Shown one piece after another: positions 48,366 to 60,970 of a stretch of 64,000 bases of DNA (position 1 is the stretch's first letter; every line of letters begins with the position of its first letter). The notes beneath the pieces were generated by a model. That model made no database searches, had not been told where the DNA came from, and was given only the letters and a program-made list of their open reading frames with translations. The DNA lies in assembly GCA_009599575.1 (NCBI GenBank), contig VWND01000075.1:1240001-1304000 (forward strand). Direction: 5' to 3'. The position numbers and the translations under genes are program-made. The DNA comes from Blumeriella jaapii (lineage: Eukaryota; Ascomycota; Leotiomycetes; Helotiales; Drepanopezizaceae).

Positions 48366-48416
48366 GACTGGCGAGCCCTCCGTTTAACACGGAAGGTCCG
48401 GGCTCGCTTGTCAGTC
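48366..48416. repeat. Imperfect inverted repeat (hairpin)
   Basis: Left arm GACTGGCGAGCCC (48366-48378) and right arm GGGCTCGC...CAGTC (48400-48407, 48412-48416) are complementary with a 4-base bulge. An inner CCGT/ACGG pair adds to the stem. Confidence 0.7.
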
Positions 48417-48838
48417 GGTCGGAAAGACGAGTCTCCGATGAGGCTCATTATCACGTGACGACGAACCTTTCCGAGCTCCAGGAACATTTATCTACTACTG
48501 AAAGCGTACATGAATAATGCAACTGGAAAAAAGGAAATGAAAGGAATGTAAGTATAGCACAACAAGTTGTGGAGTATGGTATGGAAAAAAAGGTTGTTGG
48601 ATAAAAGAAAAGTTGGGGGTTTCCAGAGAAGACGGAGCGTCAATTTAAGCGTACTAGCGCGCATTCCACGCTCAGCAACAAGAACTGTGAGCACACCACT
48701 ACGAATGCAACAACAACGCGTCACGACAGCTTTAAAAATCAACTAAAGCTAACCACTGGAACCCGCTATCAGCAAGAGGGTGTGTTGTGCTAAATTTATA
48801 CTTTTATAATTTCCTTTGATCCAGATGTATCATTCATA
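48417..48838. other. Intergenic, nothing recognised
   Basis: AT-rich sequence between the two hairpins. Only short unsupported frames. Confidence 0.5.
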
Positions 48839-48898
48839 TAATAGTGGGCTGCCTTCCCACAGTTATTCTGCGGTCACTCGGAAGGCAGCCCACTATTA
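48839..48898. repeat. Perfect 19-base inverted repeat, 22-base loop
   Basis: Left arm 48839-48857 (TAATAGTGGGCTGCCTTCC) is the exact reverse complement of the right arm 48880-48898. It lies 216 bases before the ICMT-like start codon. Confidence 0.95.
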
Positions 48899-49114
48899 GC
48901 CATCCTCTGCATTTGAGAAAACGGAGGCTCTGACATCTTCGCTTCACAATGTAAACAACCGAGCGAAAGACTAGAGCGAAAGCGGAACAAGACGCTATGC
49001 TAGCGAAACAAACTCCTGCGCAGATGCAAAGATGAGCAAAAAGGCCTCGCCGGTAACTCTCGCCATCCTCTCTCACACCAGATTTCGAGTCAGGTCAACC
49101 AACTTCGTGACACA

Positions 49115-49804
49115 ATGGATCGACCAGACATCTCTCGTGTGCTCCTCGCCCTCACCTCGCTGCTCACGACATTTCTCACTCTCCGCTGCCTCACGCCTCC
49201 CAATCCAGCGCCGATCTCCAAGGCTACAGATCGCGCCGTTCCATTCGCGAGCGCCAACCTGATGCTCAGCCGCCGCCTCTTCGTCGGCTTCCTCGGTCTC
49301 TACCACGCCCTGATCATGTTGAATCCCACCACGCCACCAGCTCGGCTCTGTCTCAACCCCTCACACCTCAACCTCTCGCTCTTCACCTGGACGCCTCACT
49401 CGGTGGCCTGCCTGGGCTTTCTCCTCCTCGCGACGCCCGTTCGTCTTCTCGCGTTCAAGCAGCTCGGGGAGAGCTTCACTTTCGCGCTTGCGATGCCGCG
49501 CGGCTTGGTGACGGATGGGCTGTACCGCTATGCTCAGCACCCGTCGTATACGGTCAGCGTCGTCGCGAGCTTGCTGAACATGTGGATGTTTGAGAGGCCG
49601 GATGGGGTCTTCGGCTGCTGGCTGAACCGTGGTGTTGTGCAGAGCACGTGGTGGTCTGTTGTAGGCTGTGTTGCGGTCGCCCTGTTCGGCTGGATGGTGG
49701 CTGTCAGGGTTGTAGACGAGGAGAAGATGTTGAAGGAGTCGTTTGGGAGGGAATGGGAGGAGTGGCACGGTAAGACGAAGAGGTTCATGCCGGGCTTGTT
49801 TTGA
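49115..49804 (+). CDS. Isoprenylcysteine carboxyl-methyltransferase-like membrane protein
   Basis: Intronless, 229 residues, with about five hydrophobic segments (for example VLLALTSLLTTFLTLRC, FVGFLGLYHALIMLN, SVACLGFLLLATPVRLLAF and WWSVVGCVAVALFGWMVAV). The C-terminal part has the ICMT/PEMT signature: GLYRYAQHPSYT (AdoMet-binding RHP-like motif, here QHPSY), then DEEKMLKESFGREWEEWHGKTKRFMPGLF. ICMTs methylate farnesylated C-terminal cysteines at the ER. This short divergent form is common in fungi, and its substrate may differ from that of Ste14. Confidence 0.8.
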   Translation: MDRPDISRVLLALTSLLTTFLTLRCLTPPNPAPISKATDRAVPFASANLMLSRRLFVGFLGLYHALIMLNPTTPPARLCLNPSHLNLSLFTWTPHSVACLGFLLLATPVRLLAFKQLGESFTFALAMPRGLVTDGLYRYAQHPSYTVSVVASLLNMWMFERPDGVFGCWLNRGVVQSTWWSVVGCVAVALFGWMVAVRVVDEEKMLKESFGREWEEWHGKTKRFMPGLF

Positions 49805-50025
49805 GAATGCTTGCGCATGGTACATTGGCAAGACCTTGCGCTGGAAAAATCAACTGTTGTACATCAAGACACAGGAAAAAGGACGGAACAGCAAACTTCT
49901 GTTGAAGAAATCTAAAACACGGAAACGTCAAGATCGATACAGTGCAGATTCAAATACTTACTGTCAACCCTCCGTACCCGATCTCCTCATAACCACAAGC
50001 ACCATACAGCCTTCACATGATGTTC

Positions 50026-50838
50026 CTAGATGATCTCCGGGGAATCATGACCAGTCTCAGTACCCTTTCCTCCAGCCTCGGCAGATCCAGTCGCCTCCAC
50101 ATCATGATATTGAGGCAAAGGTGGCCCAGCGATCTTGCCATCCTCGCCCTTGTCGAAAGAGAATTTGCCGGAGCAGGTAAGTTTGGTTGGTTGACCCAAG
50201 TCCACGATGGACAGAATATGTAGACCCCTATTTCATATACTTATCAGCCAACTGCCCATGCACACTCTTTTGAAAATTCAAGGGGGGCAGATGGCTTACA
50301 GAGCGATGAATGTCAGTATCTTCGCAGAAAGTGTTTCTCCGTACCATGAAGAGTAATGGTGCGGCACGGCAGCGGTCAGCCCAATGATGAATGGGACGAG
50401 TATCAAGTCCACCGCGATCTGCACTGCACCCAACAGTACCCAGCCCGGCACTTTCCTCTTGGGCGCCTCTAAGATAGAGGACCCAGACTTTCGGAATTCA
50501 ATCCTGACCTGGACACGAATGAAGCGGGTGAGGAGGTGGTTGAGAAGAACCCAGAGCTCGCGGCCGAGTGCGACGAAGTTGAATAATGCGGCGGCAACGC
50601 TATTGCGGCGGTGGGAGAGGATAAATTGTAAGGCCGTAGTGAGGAAGAAGACCGCGGCCATGAAGCGGAAGTAGAGGGTTGGGTGGAAGAAGTACTTCCA
50701 TTCTTTCCTGTTTGGGGACTTGGTATCGTTGTCGTGGTGTGAGGTAGGGCTTAGGAGATCGGAGCCATCATTGATGGAGTCAACTGATGGACGTCTGGCG
50801 TCTCCTGGAAGACAACGGTAGCGGGTATTTGCTGCCAT
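50026..50838 (-). CDS. Four-TM integral membrane protein, unknown function
   Basis: Closed 246-residue model: exon 50838-50300, intron 50299-50228 (donor GTAAGC), exon 50227-50026. The N-terminal ~45 residues are polar. Hydrophobic segments are FMAAVFFLTTALQFIL, a VAAALFNFVALGRELWVLL block, VLLGAVQIAVDLILVPFIIG and, spanning the splice junction, AKILTFIALGLHILSIVDLG. The tail GKFSFDKGEDGKIAGPPLPQ is hydrophilic and acidic. No catalytic motif or known family. Convergent with the ICMT-like gene (221 bases between stops). Confidence 0.75.
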
Positions 50839-51857
50839 CTTGGTGATTTTGCTGATGTGGAGTTCGATTTTTGTATCTCAAGTGTAATTTAATGTTTATT
50901 GCAAACACATACAGAAGCCGCAAGACATCAAGAAATGGCCTTTTCAGGTATCGTGTATCGATAGCGGGCCAAAGAATCCTTCCTATATGTGCGCCGTCAG
51001 CAATGGTCAGTTAGAGTAAGATACAGTGAATGGGGGCTGACAACAAATCGTTGCCTGATTACCGGTGCCCGTAGGTGCTTTTTAGGCCAGTCACGTTGGG
51101 ACTGCTTTTGTGGTCCGGCTATCAAGAACGAGCCTCCCGGAAATGAAGGACGTGGCTCAGCAGTAAGAGAACATGATGGCGAGTGAATAAACGTATAGAA
51201 AGCATCCGTTGGCATCATCTTCAAGGCTTAAAGCGCAGCCTGGCAATCAGCAGGCAACAAGCATTGGACTGTGCCGCAGTTTAAACAGGCGCCAGAAGAA
51301 CACTTGAAGGGGCTCCTCGGAGTCCCGAACGGATAGACGTGCAATGTTGAGCAACTGCGCCTACCAGATCGGCATTCCTGAAAAAAACATGTACGAAAAT
51401 AAAAGAGTAATAAAACACTTCAGAGCTAGTCTTCGCCGCTGTCGTTGCAGCTCCGCCTGCCTGTAACAACAAGGGCCATGAAAACGGGCCGTCGTAAGCA
51501 AGATTACATATGTTTTCACTCTATGAACAACTGACTGGAGGGTGGCCATCACTGCTCAGTAATCACACTTGCAACTAATTAGACCTGCCCAGCTGCTCCT
51601 GATCTGCCACCATATAGGCCAATCGGAAACCTCTGACCAGCAGCCGTACATCAAGAGCATAGCACCGATGAAACCACTTGCGAAGATTATGTGTTGTATT
51701 CGGCTGACTACCGTCATAGCTTTTACCTGTGAACACCACGCTGAAATGCAAATCCCTCCGACGATGAAATCAAAGCAGACATGATCCTTCGCCGGTTCGC
51801 GATGAATCCTCTGATAATTAAGTACGAGAAGTGTCCCACTGATAAACCCCGCCTCAA
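50839..51857. other. Intergenic, nothing recognised
   Basis: Between the membrane-protein start and the IWS1 stop. Frames under about 100 codons, no splice support. Confidence 0.5.
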
Positions 51858-53248
51858 TCAAGAACGCTTCTTGGCGGTCATTTTTCTGAAGGCTTCCATG
51901 CCACCAGCACCGATAGGCCTCGAAGAAGGATCCGGACCTTTGGAGGCATCGAAGGTACTCCTTGGAGCAATAGTGTAACTCGTGTTCCCGCTCTGAACTC
52001 GAGCTCTCGTACTTTGAATACTAGGCTGGGCAAGGAGACGTGCACGGTCGAGCTCTTTCTGCGACATGGCAATTCGCTGCGAGGCTGGGAGTTGCGAGGA
52101 CGGTGTGGCACCTGGGCGATGTGCGAGGGCAGCAGCCCTGTATAGAATTAGTAAAGATCCAAGTTCTCAAAAGCGTAACCACGTACTGATGATCAAACTC
52201 TCGTGTGGCAACCTTGCGCTTCTTATAGTCGTCACTTCGCTTCAGAATCGGTCTTGACCACTCGCCCAACAGTCTCTCTGCCGTCCTCTTGATCCCGATC
52301 TCTGGCTTCTTGCTTTTGGTGTAGTATAGAACAACCTTGCCAATACCACTGCTTAGCAGGGCCTCTTTTTCAATCGGGAGCTTCGTAAGAGCTGCGAACA
52401 GGTCTCGCTGGATGTTGTATGCGGGAAGACTGCCATCGTTCAAAGGTTCGAGGAAGAATTTGACGGACTGGAGGAAGTTCGTATCAGGGTCGACGATCGA
52501 ATGTTGGACAGTGTTCCGATTGAGCAGAGCCACGACTTCAGGTAGCATCTTGAGCTTGTTCAATGCAGGATGACCCTTCTCGCGAGCTGTGTTATCGGCC
52601 TCACAGGCTTGCTCCATGCGAATCTTCAGAGCAGCGATCTCATCATCAAAAGCCTCTTCAAGGTCCTACACAATTCAGAATTTGATCCTAAACCATCCAT
52701 CTGACCGAACTTACAACTTCATCCTTCTTGCGTCTTCTCTTGTTGGGATTCTTCAGGGCAGCATCCATAACCTTGTCCAACGCCCTCCGCCGTCTCTCCT
52801 CCGGTGTCATACTTGCCTCATTCTCCGGGCTTGGCTGTCTCTTCTCTCTCGGTTTGTCGGCCTTCTCTCTGTCTGACCGGACACTTTTCGGCTTCTTAGT
52901 TCTCTTTCCATCGATGACTTGGCCATCTGGATCGTCGTCGTTGTCGCGGCGGGCGCGCTTCTTCTTCTCACGCTTTGCTTCCTTTGCTTTCTTGCCTTCG
53001 CCCTCCTTATCTGTGCGCTTGCGCTTTCCGGCCTTCAGCGTTCTTGCAGTCTCCTCGTCAATACCAACCAAGGGTCTGTCCTCGAGCGCGACAGTCTTAG
53101 GATCGAATTCGGCGAACTCCGCCTCGTCGACTTCAGACAGCTCGGATTCATTGTCGGAGACATCATCAACCTCGTTCTCTTCGTTGTCCATATCCAGATC
53201 AGGATTTGCCGCAGGAGCAGTCGGCGTGTCTCGCTCCTCGTCAGACAT
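51858..53248 (-). CDS. IWS1: Transcription elongation factor Spn1/IWS1
   Basis: Closed 430-residue model with exons, in transcript order, 53248-52715, 52665-52187, 52137-51858. The first exon is acidic (DNEENEVDDVSDNESELSEV) and then strongly basic (GKRKRTDKEGEGKKAKEAKR), ending in PEERRRRALDKVMDAALKNP. Exon 2 carries the TFIIS N-terminal (LW) domain: DLEEAFDDEIAALKIRMEQA, PALNKLKMLPEVVALLNR, FLEPLNDGSLPAYNIQRDLF, LPIEKEALLSSGIGKVVLYY and AERLLGEWSRPILKR. In yeast Spn1 binds Spt6 and RNA polymerase II during elongation. The start codon is 229 bases from that of the divergent Brl1-like gene. Confidence 0.92.
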
Positions 53249-53477
53249 CGTGGCGTTGGTGAAACCAGGAATTCGAGGTTGGTAAAGGTTGAAAAGGTTG
53301 TTGGTGGAAAAGGCCGGTTTCGTCTCGTCAAGAAGTGAAGTTGAGGTCTGCCAAGTATTTAAGGTTTGGCACTAGCCGTCTTGCAGCCGCAGCCTCGTTC
53401 CTCTGGAGAGATAGTAAACAATCAACTTGCGTTCCAACAAAACTTCCTCTCTTGCCATTGCAAATCCATACCCAAAC
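53249..53477. promoter_or_regulatory. Divergent promoter of IWS1 and Brl1-like genes
   Basis: 229 bases between outward-facing start codons, no intervening gene. No specific factor site was recognised. Confidence 0.55.
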
Positions 53478-54935
53478 ATGTTCAGCAACAAACAAACAAA
53501 GCGGTCACACGAGACTCCCATGGACTTTGAATGGTCTGGTCAAGCACCGACAGATCCCAACTCTCCATTTATGAAGATGACGCCACAACAACAACAACAA
53601 CAAAGTGAGCAGCAGCAGCAGCAGCAGCAGTCCCAACCGGTGAATACAACTGCTAACACGGCCACAGGTGGATTCGGATTTGGTAAATCCTTTGGCGGCG
53701 CCTCGTCAACTCCTGCCCCTGCGTTTCGCAATCCTGCGTTCACAACACCTCGGAAACCCTTCAACGAGGACCAGTTCTCGGAAATGTCTGGCGTAGATTC
53801 CTCGCCCGCAGACAACGCCGACGAAGACACCCGACTTCCAACAAAGGACCAGAACAATGCCAGCATCTATAAATGGGATAGGCTCCGTACGTCAGCAACC
53901 CATCTTCGGGAGATACGGCGCTGGGTTTGCCGGCAACAGCCCAGGGAGAGCAGATCGACGGGGAGGGAAGATCGGAACCGCGATTGCGCAAAAAATGCGA
54001 AAGAGAAAGCGGATAGACCGGGACCAGGACATGATGGTCAAAATGCATCTACAAGATTCCGATTCCGAGTCAGAGGACAGCGAGAATCGGCCCAGAAACA
54101 AAGACAACAAGACCACCAAATCAAGATCCAAAACACCATCACCAGGCTTCTTCGCCTCCACGATGACCTACATCGACACACACCCCAACCTCCCCAACAT
54201 TCTCTCCTATTACGCCCAGCTCGGAGTTAACATGTTCATCGCATTTCTCACCATCTTCGGGATCTGGAGCTTCTGGATGACAGTGCGTGCCGACGTTGAC
54301 AAAGCCTCTGAGAAAGAACAAGCGCTTCTGCTAGCCGAGATGGCCAGATGCGCCCACGATTACGTGCAGAACAAGTGTGGTGCCGACCAGCGGTTGCCGG
54401 CGCTGGGTAGGTTGTGTGAGAGCTGGGAGCACTGTATGAATCAGGACCCGAACAGCATCGGGCGGGCGCGGGTCAGCGCGCATACGTTCGCTCAGATCTT
54501 CAACAGCTTCGTTGAGCCTATCAGCTACAAAGCCATGGTAGGTCCTCCTCCCCCGGGCCCCATTGAACTCCCACTCTGGTGAACAAAGCTAATGTTCCTC
54601 GCAAGGGCTTCGTCGTCCTCATCGTGATCGCCTGCATCCTCATCAACAATTTTGCGTTCAGTCTCTTCCGCGCCAAAACCCAGCACCCCATGACACAGCA
54701 AAACCCCTACTTCCCGCCTCCACAGAACCAGCAGCCATTCCACTGGGGCGCACCACCGCAAACACCGCAGCACAAGAGCTTGGGCTACGATGCGTATAGC
54801 GACCAGACGTACCAGCAGATCATGCCGAGTCAGACACCAGGCCAGGGACAGCGATCCCCAAGCAAGGGGCAGAGAAGCCCAAGCAAGGGAAACCGGAGCC
54901 CAAGTAAGGAGATGCCGTACTATCTCAGGGACTGA
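53478..54935 (+). CDS. BRL1: Nuclear-envelope Brl1/Brr6-family protein
   Basis: Start MFSNKQTKRSHETPMDFEW at 53478. Poly-Gln tracts (53585-53630) and a Gly/Phe-rich patch follow. The core is a transmembrane segment MFIAFLTIFGIWSFWMTV, a lumenal domain with four Cys (RCAHDYVQNKC, LGRLCESWEHC), and a second segment GFVVLIVIACILINNFAF. This is the Brr6/Brl1 disulfide domain that promotes nuclear pore assembly. The second intron 54538-54605 is clear (GTAGGT, CTAAT branch). The first junction is not: the frame changes before PIFGRYGAGFAGNSPGR. A closed 428-residue model uses intron 53793-53895, but that removes the plausible SSPADNADEDT segment, so an indel is possible. The C-terminus has three RSPSKG-like repeats. 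Confidence 0.85.
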
Positions 54936-56355
54936 GAGGCTGCGTTTGGGGAACGGTGGTAGAGTTGATCAGGCTTTATTTTTTTCTATTTTTTTCCCCC
55001 ATCTTCGCTATTCTTTTTCGCTTGGGTTTCAGGGAAGGGCATTGGAGTTTAGGCACAAACTGGGGATACACGATACCAGATCACCAATCGGCGTTCGTTG
55101 GCGAGGAAGGTAGGAGTGTTCGCTCGTTGGTACGTTGGTTCGTTTATTTCTACGTACTAGTACCAATAGTTACGAGTACCAATAGTAGGAATTAGCAATG
55201 CAGCACACACACACCGATGTCATTTGCATTTGCGATTGCATTTGCGTTTGCGTTTGCATCCGCAAGCTTTGCAACCACGAATCTAGACAAGCACACTCAC
55301 TGCTCGCACACCTCGGCATGTTTGTGGTGCGCTAAAAGACTATTAGCCCTCGAGACCACACAACACAAATCCAAGTAAATGAAGTCCTGTTTTTCTTAAG
55401 GGGAGAAGAAGAAGGAGGAGGAGGAGGAGGAGGAAAAGGCAAAGAGGGTCGGTCAAAGCTAGTGCGTTCCCTCTTGCCCGGCAGCCAGCCAGTCAGTCAA
55501 TCGGATCGGATTAGCTCAGGTTATACAATATGTAGATAGGTATGTAAATGTGTGTGTGTGTGTAAATGTGTGTGTATGTATGTATTTCTGCGTATGTATA
55601 TCTGTGTATATATCTGTATCTATATCTGTATTTATATCTGTATATATATCTGTATGTGTATCCGTGTATCTGTACGTACCTACGTATACACCATCAGCAT
55701 CAGCATCACCATCACCATCACCATTCATTCACTCATCATTCACTTATTCATCCATAGCACTATCAACATCTCCAGTAAACCCACTCCCACTCACCCATTC
55801 ATCCAGCCACTCATCCAGCCACCTACCTATCCATCCAACTAACTCCAACCACTCCGAAGAAAAGAGAAGAAACACAAGAAGAAGAAAAAAAAAAGAAGAA
55901 AAAAAAAAGTAAACATAGAGAAAAAGAAAGCAACAAAAGCTAAAATCATAAAAATGAAGAAAGAAAAAAAAGGAAAGAAACGAAATATGAAGGGAAAAAA
56001 AAAAAAAAAAAACCTCTCAAACCCTGAGCCTTCCAAACCTCTCAAACCCTCTCTCTCACCCCCCTCGCCCGTTTCGGGAAGAATTGATGCTTGGCGCTTG
56101 ACGCTGGGTGCTTGCATATATGCCAAAGGTTTCCGCCCTCAGCTGCTACGTACGTACCTACTTACTTACTTACCTACCTACTCTTATTTAGACACACACA
56201 CACCCGCACGCGCACAGGAGAGCAGAGCAGTCAACGGCGCAGGCTCAAACGAGTGAACGACGCAAACGAACGTAGTCATCTCCACTCCATCTCCCACATC
56301 CATCTTCCCACCCGTCTCGGTCTAGCATTCATCCATCCATCCCGCCGGCCTCTCC

Positions 56356-56394
<39 letters not shown>

Positions 56395-56420
56395 CCCATC
56401 ATCCATCATCCTCCCTCCCT
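54936..56420. other. Intergenic with many microsatellites
   Basis: Contains a GGA run (55406-55434), TG and TATCTG repeats (55548-55670), CATCAC repeats (55690-55725), A/GAA-rich sequence (55855-56010) and a CT run (56350-56395). No gene supported. Confidence 0.65.
55540..55730. repeat. TG / TATCTG / CATCAC microsatellites
   Basis: Successive simple repeats: GTGTGTGTGTGT, then TATCTGTA-based 12-mers, then CATCAGCATCACCATCACC. All reading frames through it look like low-complexity peptides and are discarded. Confidence 0.9.
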
Positions 56421-58521
<2,101 letters not shown>

Positions 58522-58572
58522 TCATGTAGCTACAGCACCGCACAGGACCGGAAGAGAGAAGAACGGACATAC

Positions 58573-58733
58573 CCTGCTGCTGAAGGATTCGGGGCCTCGC
58601 CCTCGGCGCCGCCCGTGGTGATGATGGGCTTCAAGTCCTTCTTGCGCTTCTTGCTGCTGGTTCCATTGGCCGCGGCAGAGGCAGCGGCTTGCTTTGCCTT
58701 GGAGAGGATTTGGGCGGCCTGCGAGCCGTTCAT
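58573..58733 (-). other. Possible upstream exon or small ORF before the SRPK gene
   Basis: ATG at 58733 opens MNGSQAAQILSKAKQAAASA, then SSKKRKKDLKPIITTG, ending at a consensus GTATGT donor (58572). The Ala/Lys composition and clean donor look genuine. I could not splice it in frame to the kinase start (phase mismatch). Splicing to the CAG at 58299 gives a 79-residue peptide ending inside the kinase 5' region at 58220. It may be an upstream ORF or a first exon whose junction I missed. Confidence 0.35.
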
Positions 58734-58751
58734 GGTTGACTTGGGGAGATT

Positions 58752-58783
58752 GGGGGGGGGTGGGGGGGGGGGGGGGGGGGGGG
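58752..58783 (+). repeat. Poly(G) run, 9 + 22 with one T
   Basis: G9, T, G22, about 20 bases upstream of the possible upstream exon of the SRPK gene. Confidence 0.95.
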
Positions 58784-58984
58784 TTGAAGATGAGATAGAT
58801 CGATAGATAGATACAATCAGTACTGTACTGTACTCTACTGTACTGTACTGCACACACACAGTACAGTGCTGTAGGTACTGTAGGTATGGCGGGGTGAGCG
58901 AGCGCTGTGGCGGACGAGTCGGTGCGACTTAGTTGGGCGGGGTGGCGGGGGGGGGGAGGGGAGGGGAGGAGAGGGACGTGGCGT

Positions 58985-59110
58985 GGAGTGGATTGCTGGG
59001 AGCCGTGAGAAGAGGTGAAGAGGTGAAGAGGTAGAGAGGAGAAGAGGAGAAGAGGAGAAGAGGTGAAGAGGAGGAGAGGAGAGGAAAGGAGAGAAAGAGG
59101 AGAAGAGAAG
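58985..59110. repeat. GAAGAGG-type minisatellite
   Basis: Repeated GAAGAGGTGAAGAGG and GAGAAGAGGAGAAG units, purine on the plus strand. Confidence 0.85.
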
Positions 59111-60970
59111 ATCCAAAGAAAGAAACCCGCCCCCCCAAAAACCCGAACAGGAGAGAGAAATGTCGAGTCGAGTCGAGTCGAGTCGAGGCTGGGCTGGGGG
59201 CTCTTATGACGCGGGGTGCGGATGATGGATGCGATGCGATAAGTAGGAAGTTTAGGTGTTGTACAGCATGTATTTGCATTATCTCAAGATAAACGCTTTC
59301 ATGTTTTTCGCGTATTGCATGGTGTGTACAGTACGGTATATACATACTGTAAGGTGTATGCTGTTCTGTACGTATGCTGTGTGTCTGTGTATGTAAAATG
59401 TATGTAATATAAAAATAGTATGTACATGGTAAATACACAGTATATACAAAGTTTATATATACTTTACCGGAAATTATCAATAACCGAAGGCTGGCCCGCG
59501 CTGGCTGCGGCTGTGGCTGCGGCTGGGACTGGGACTGGGACTGGGGCTGGCCTGCGCTGGCCTGGTCGTTCGCTTCGTTGCAAAGGCCCGGGAGCCTTAA
59601 TATGGATATTGACATGTTTACACAGTACTGTCTGTACGGTACTGTACAGTTTTTACAAATACAGCACGGCACAGTACCTGCCCGCACCACATTCCCGAGT
59701 CATTCTAGCTTGGCTCCTACAACATGTAAAGGACCGCGGCTGGCAACGAAGAATCCTTTTCTTTTTCTTCTCTCTCCCCCTCCCCCTCTCCCTCTTTCCA
59801 CTCCGGCCACATGCATATCGCAACAGCCGCACACCGGCTTGATCTTTCCGAACACGACCACCTGACGCACCTGTCTCATCCTCACCTCTCCTCACCTTTC
59901 CTCGCAGAGACCCCGTGCGAGACCAGATGGCACTGTACTGTCGCTAAGCACCCAGGCGGGATGGACGAAGTCCCCGAGCGGTGTGTCGTACAGTACCTAC
60001 CTTACGAAGAACATCGGTTTCCGCACACGCTCGGCATCTGCCCGGGCTGCGTTTGTCGCTCCGAGGCATTTCATATCGTGGTCACTCTTCTTTCAACGGT
60101 ACTTGTATATACAATAACACGACTAAGTATACATGCAGTAAATACACTGACTGTTTGGTGTTATATGGCCCTTAATCGCACTATTATTCGATACCTGTTC
60201 AGACGGCATCACTCGCAGTTTCACTGCCCCCTCCAGACGTTAAATAATAAAATCATCATCATATTCATCATCATCGTAGGTACGGTACTTTAAATAGATA
60301 AATGAATAAATGAATTGCCACCGCCCTCGTCAGAGGACATGTTCACTTTTGGTTCGGTGGATTCACTCAGGACGTTATACGCGCCCACGGTTCTCTGGTC
60401 ATTCTCAAGCTTGTGCTCGCATTCCGGGCACGGGAAGCGATGATATTAAAATGCCAGGGAAGACGCAGTACGATGATATCGCGTTGGCGGATTTTTGCCT
60501 GTTCTTGGAGCAATACGCTTCTGAATCCCAGGCTTGTGAATCCGATAAGCCTAATATTAAGTTTGATTCCGTTCCGATCTGAAAGAATCAGACACGCCCA
60601 TACGCTGTCACCAGAGAACCACATGAACACACTTGCCAGAGGTCAACGAGCAACTAAGCAAGCAGCTGGCACGAAGTGAACAAGAAATCTTCTCAAACTT
60701 TCATGAAGCAGGGAAACGACCCCAGAGATCCCGATTGCGATGATAATATAGTCGGGCATGAAGGGGCGCTGTTCCAGAGACACGGAAAAGTAGAAATAGA
60801 CTCGGCGCTAAAGCGGCATCAGAATACGTCGCGTTTCTAGCTCGAACTATCTTTCCCTGGCACTATGATTTTCTGCACGAAGAAAGCATCTGAGCCGATT
60901 TGAATTTTCTGTAAACCCGCGCAATCTGCGTTACACATCTGCTTACCCTGATTGTTCCCAATCCTTCAAC

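Noticed and set aside
55550..55912. Several overlapping Tyr/Ile/Cys-rich open frames
   Set aside because: They are translations of TG/TATCTG microsatellites.
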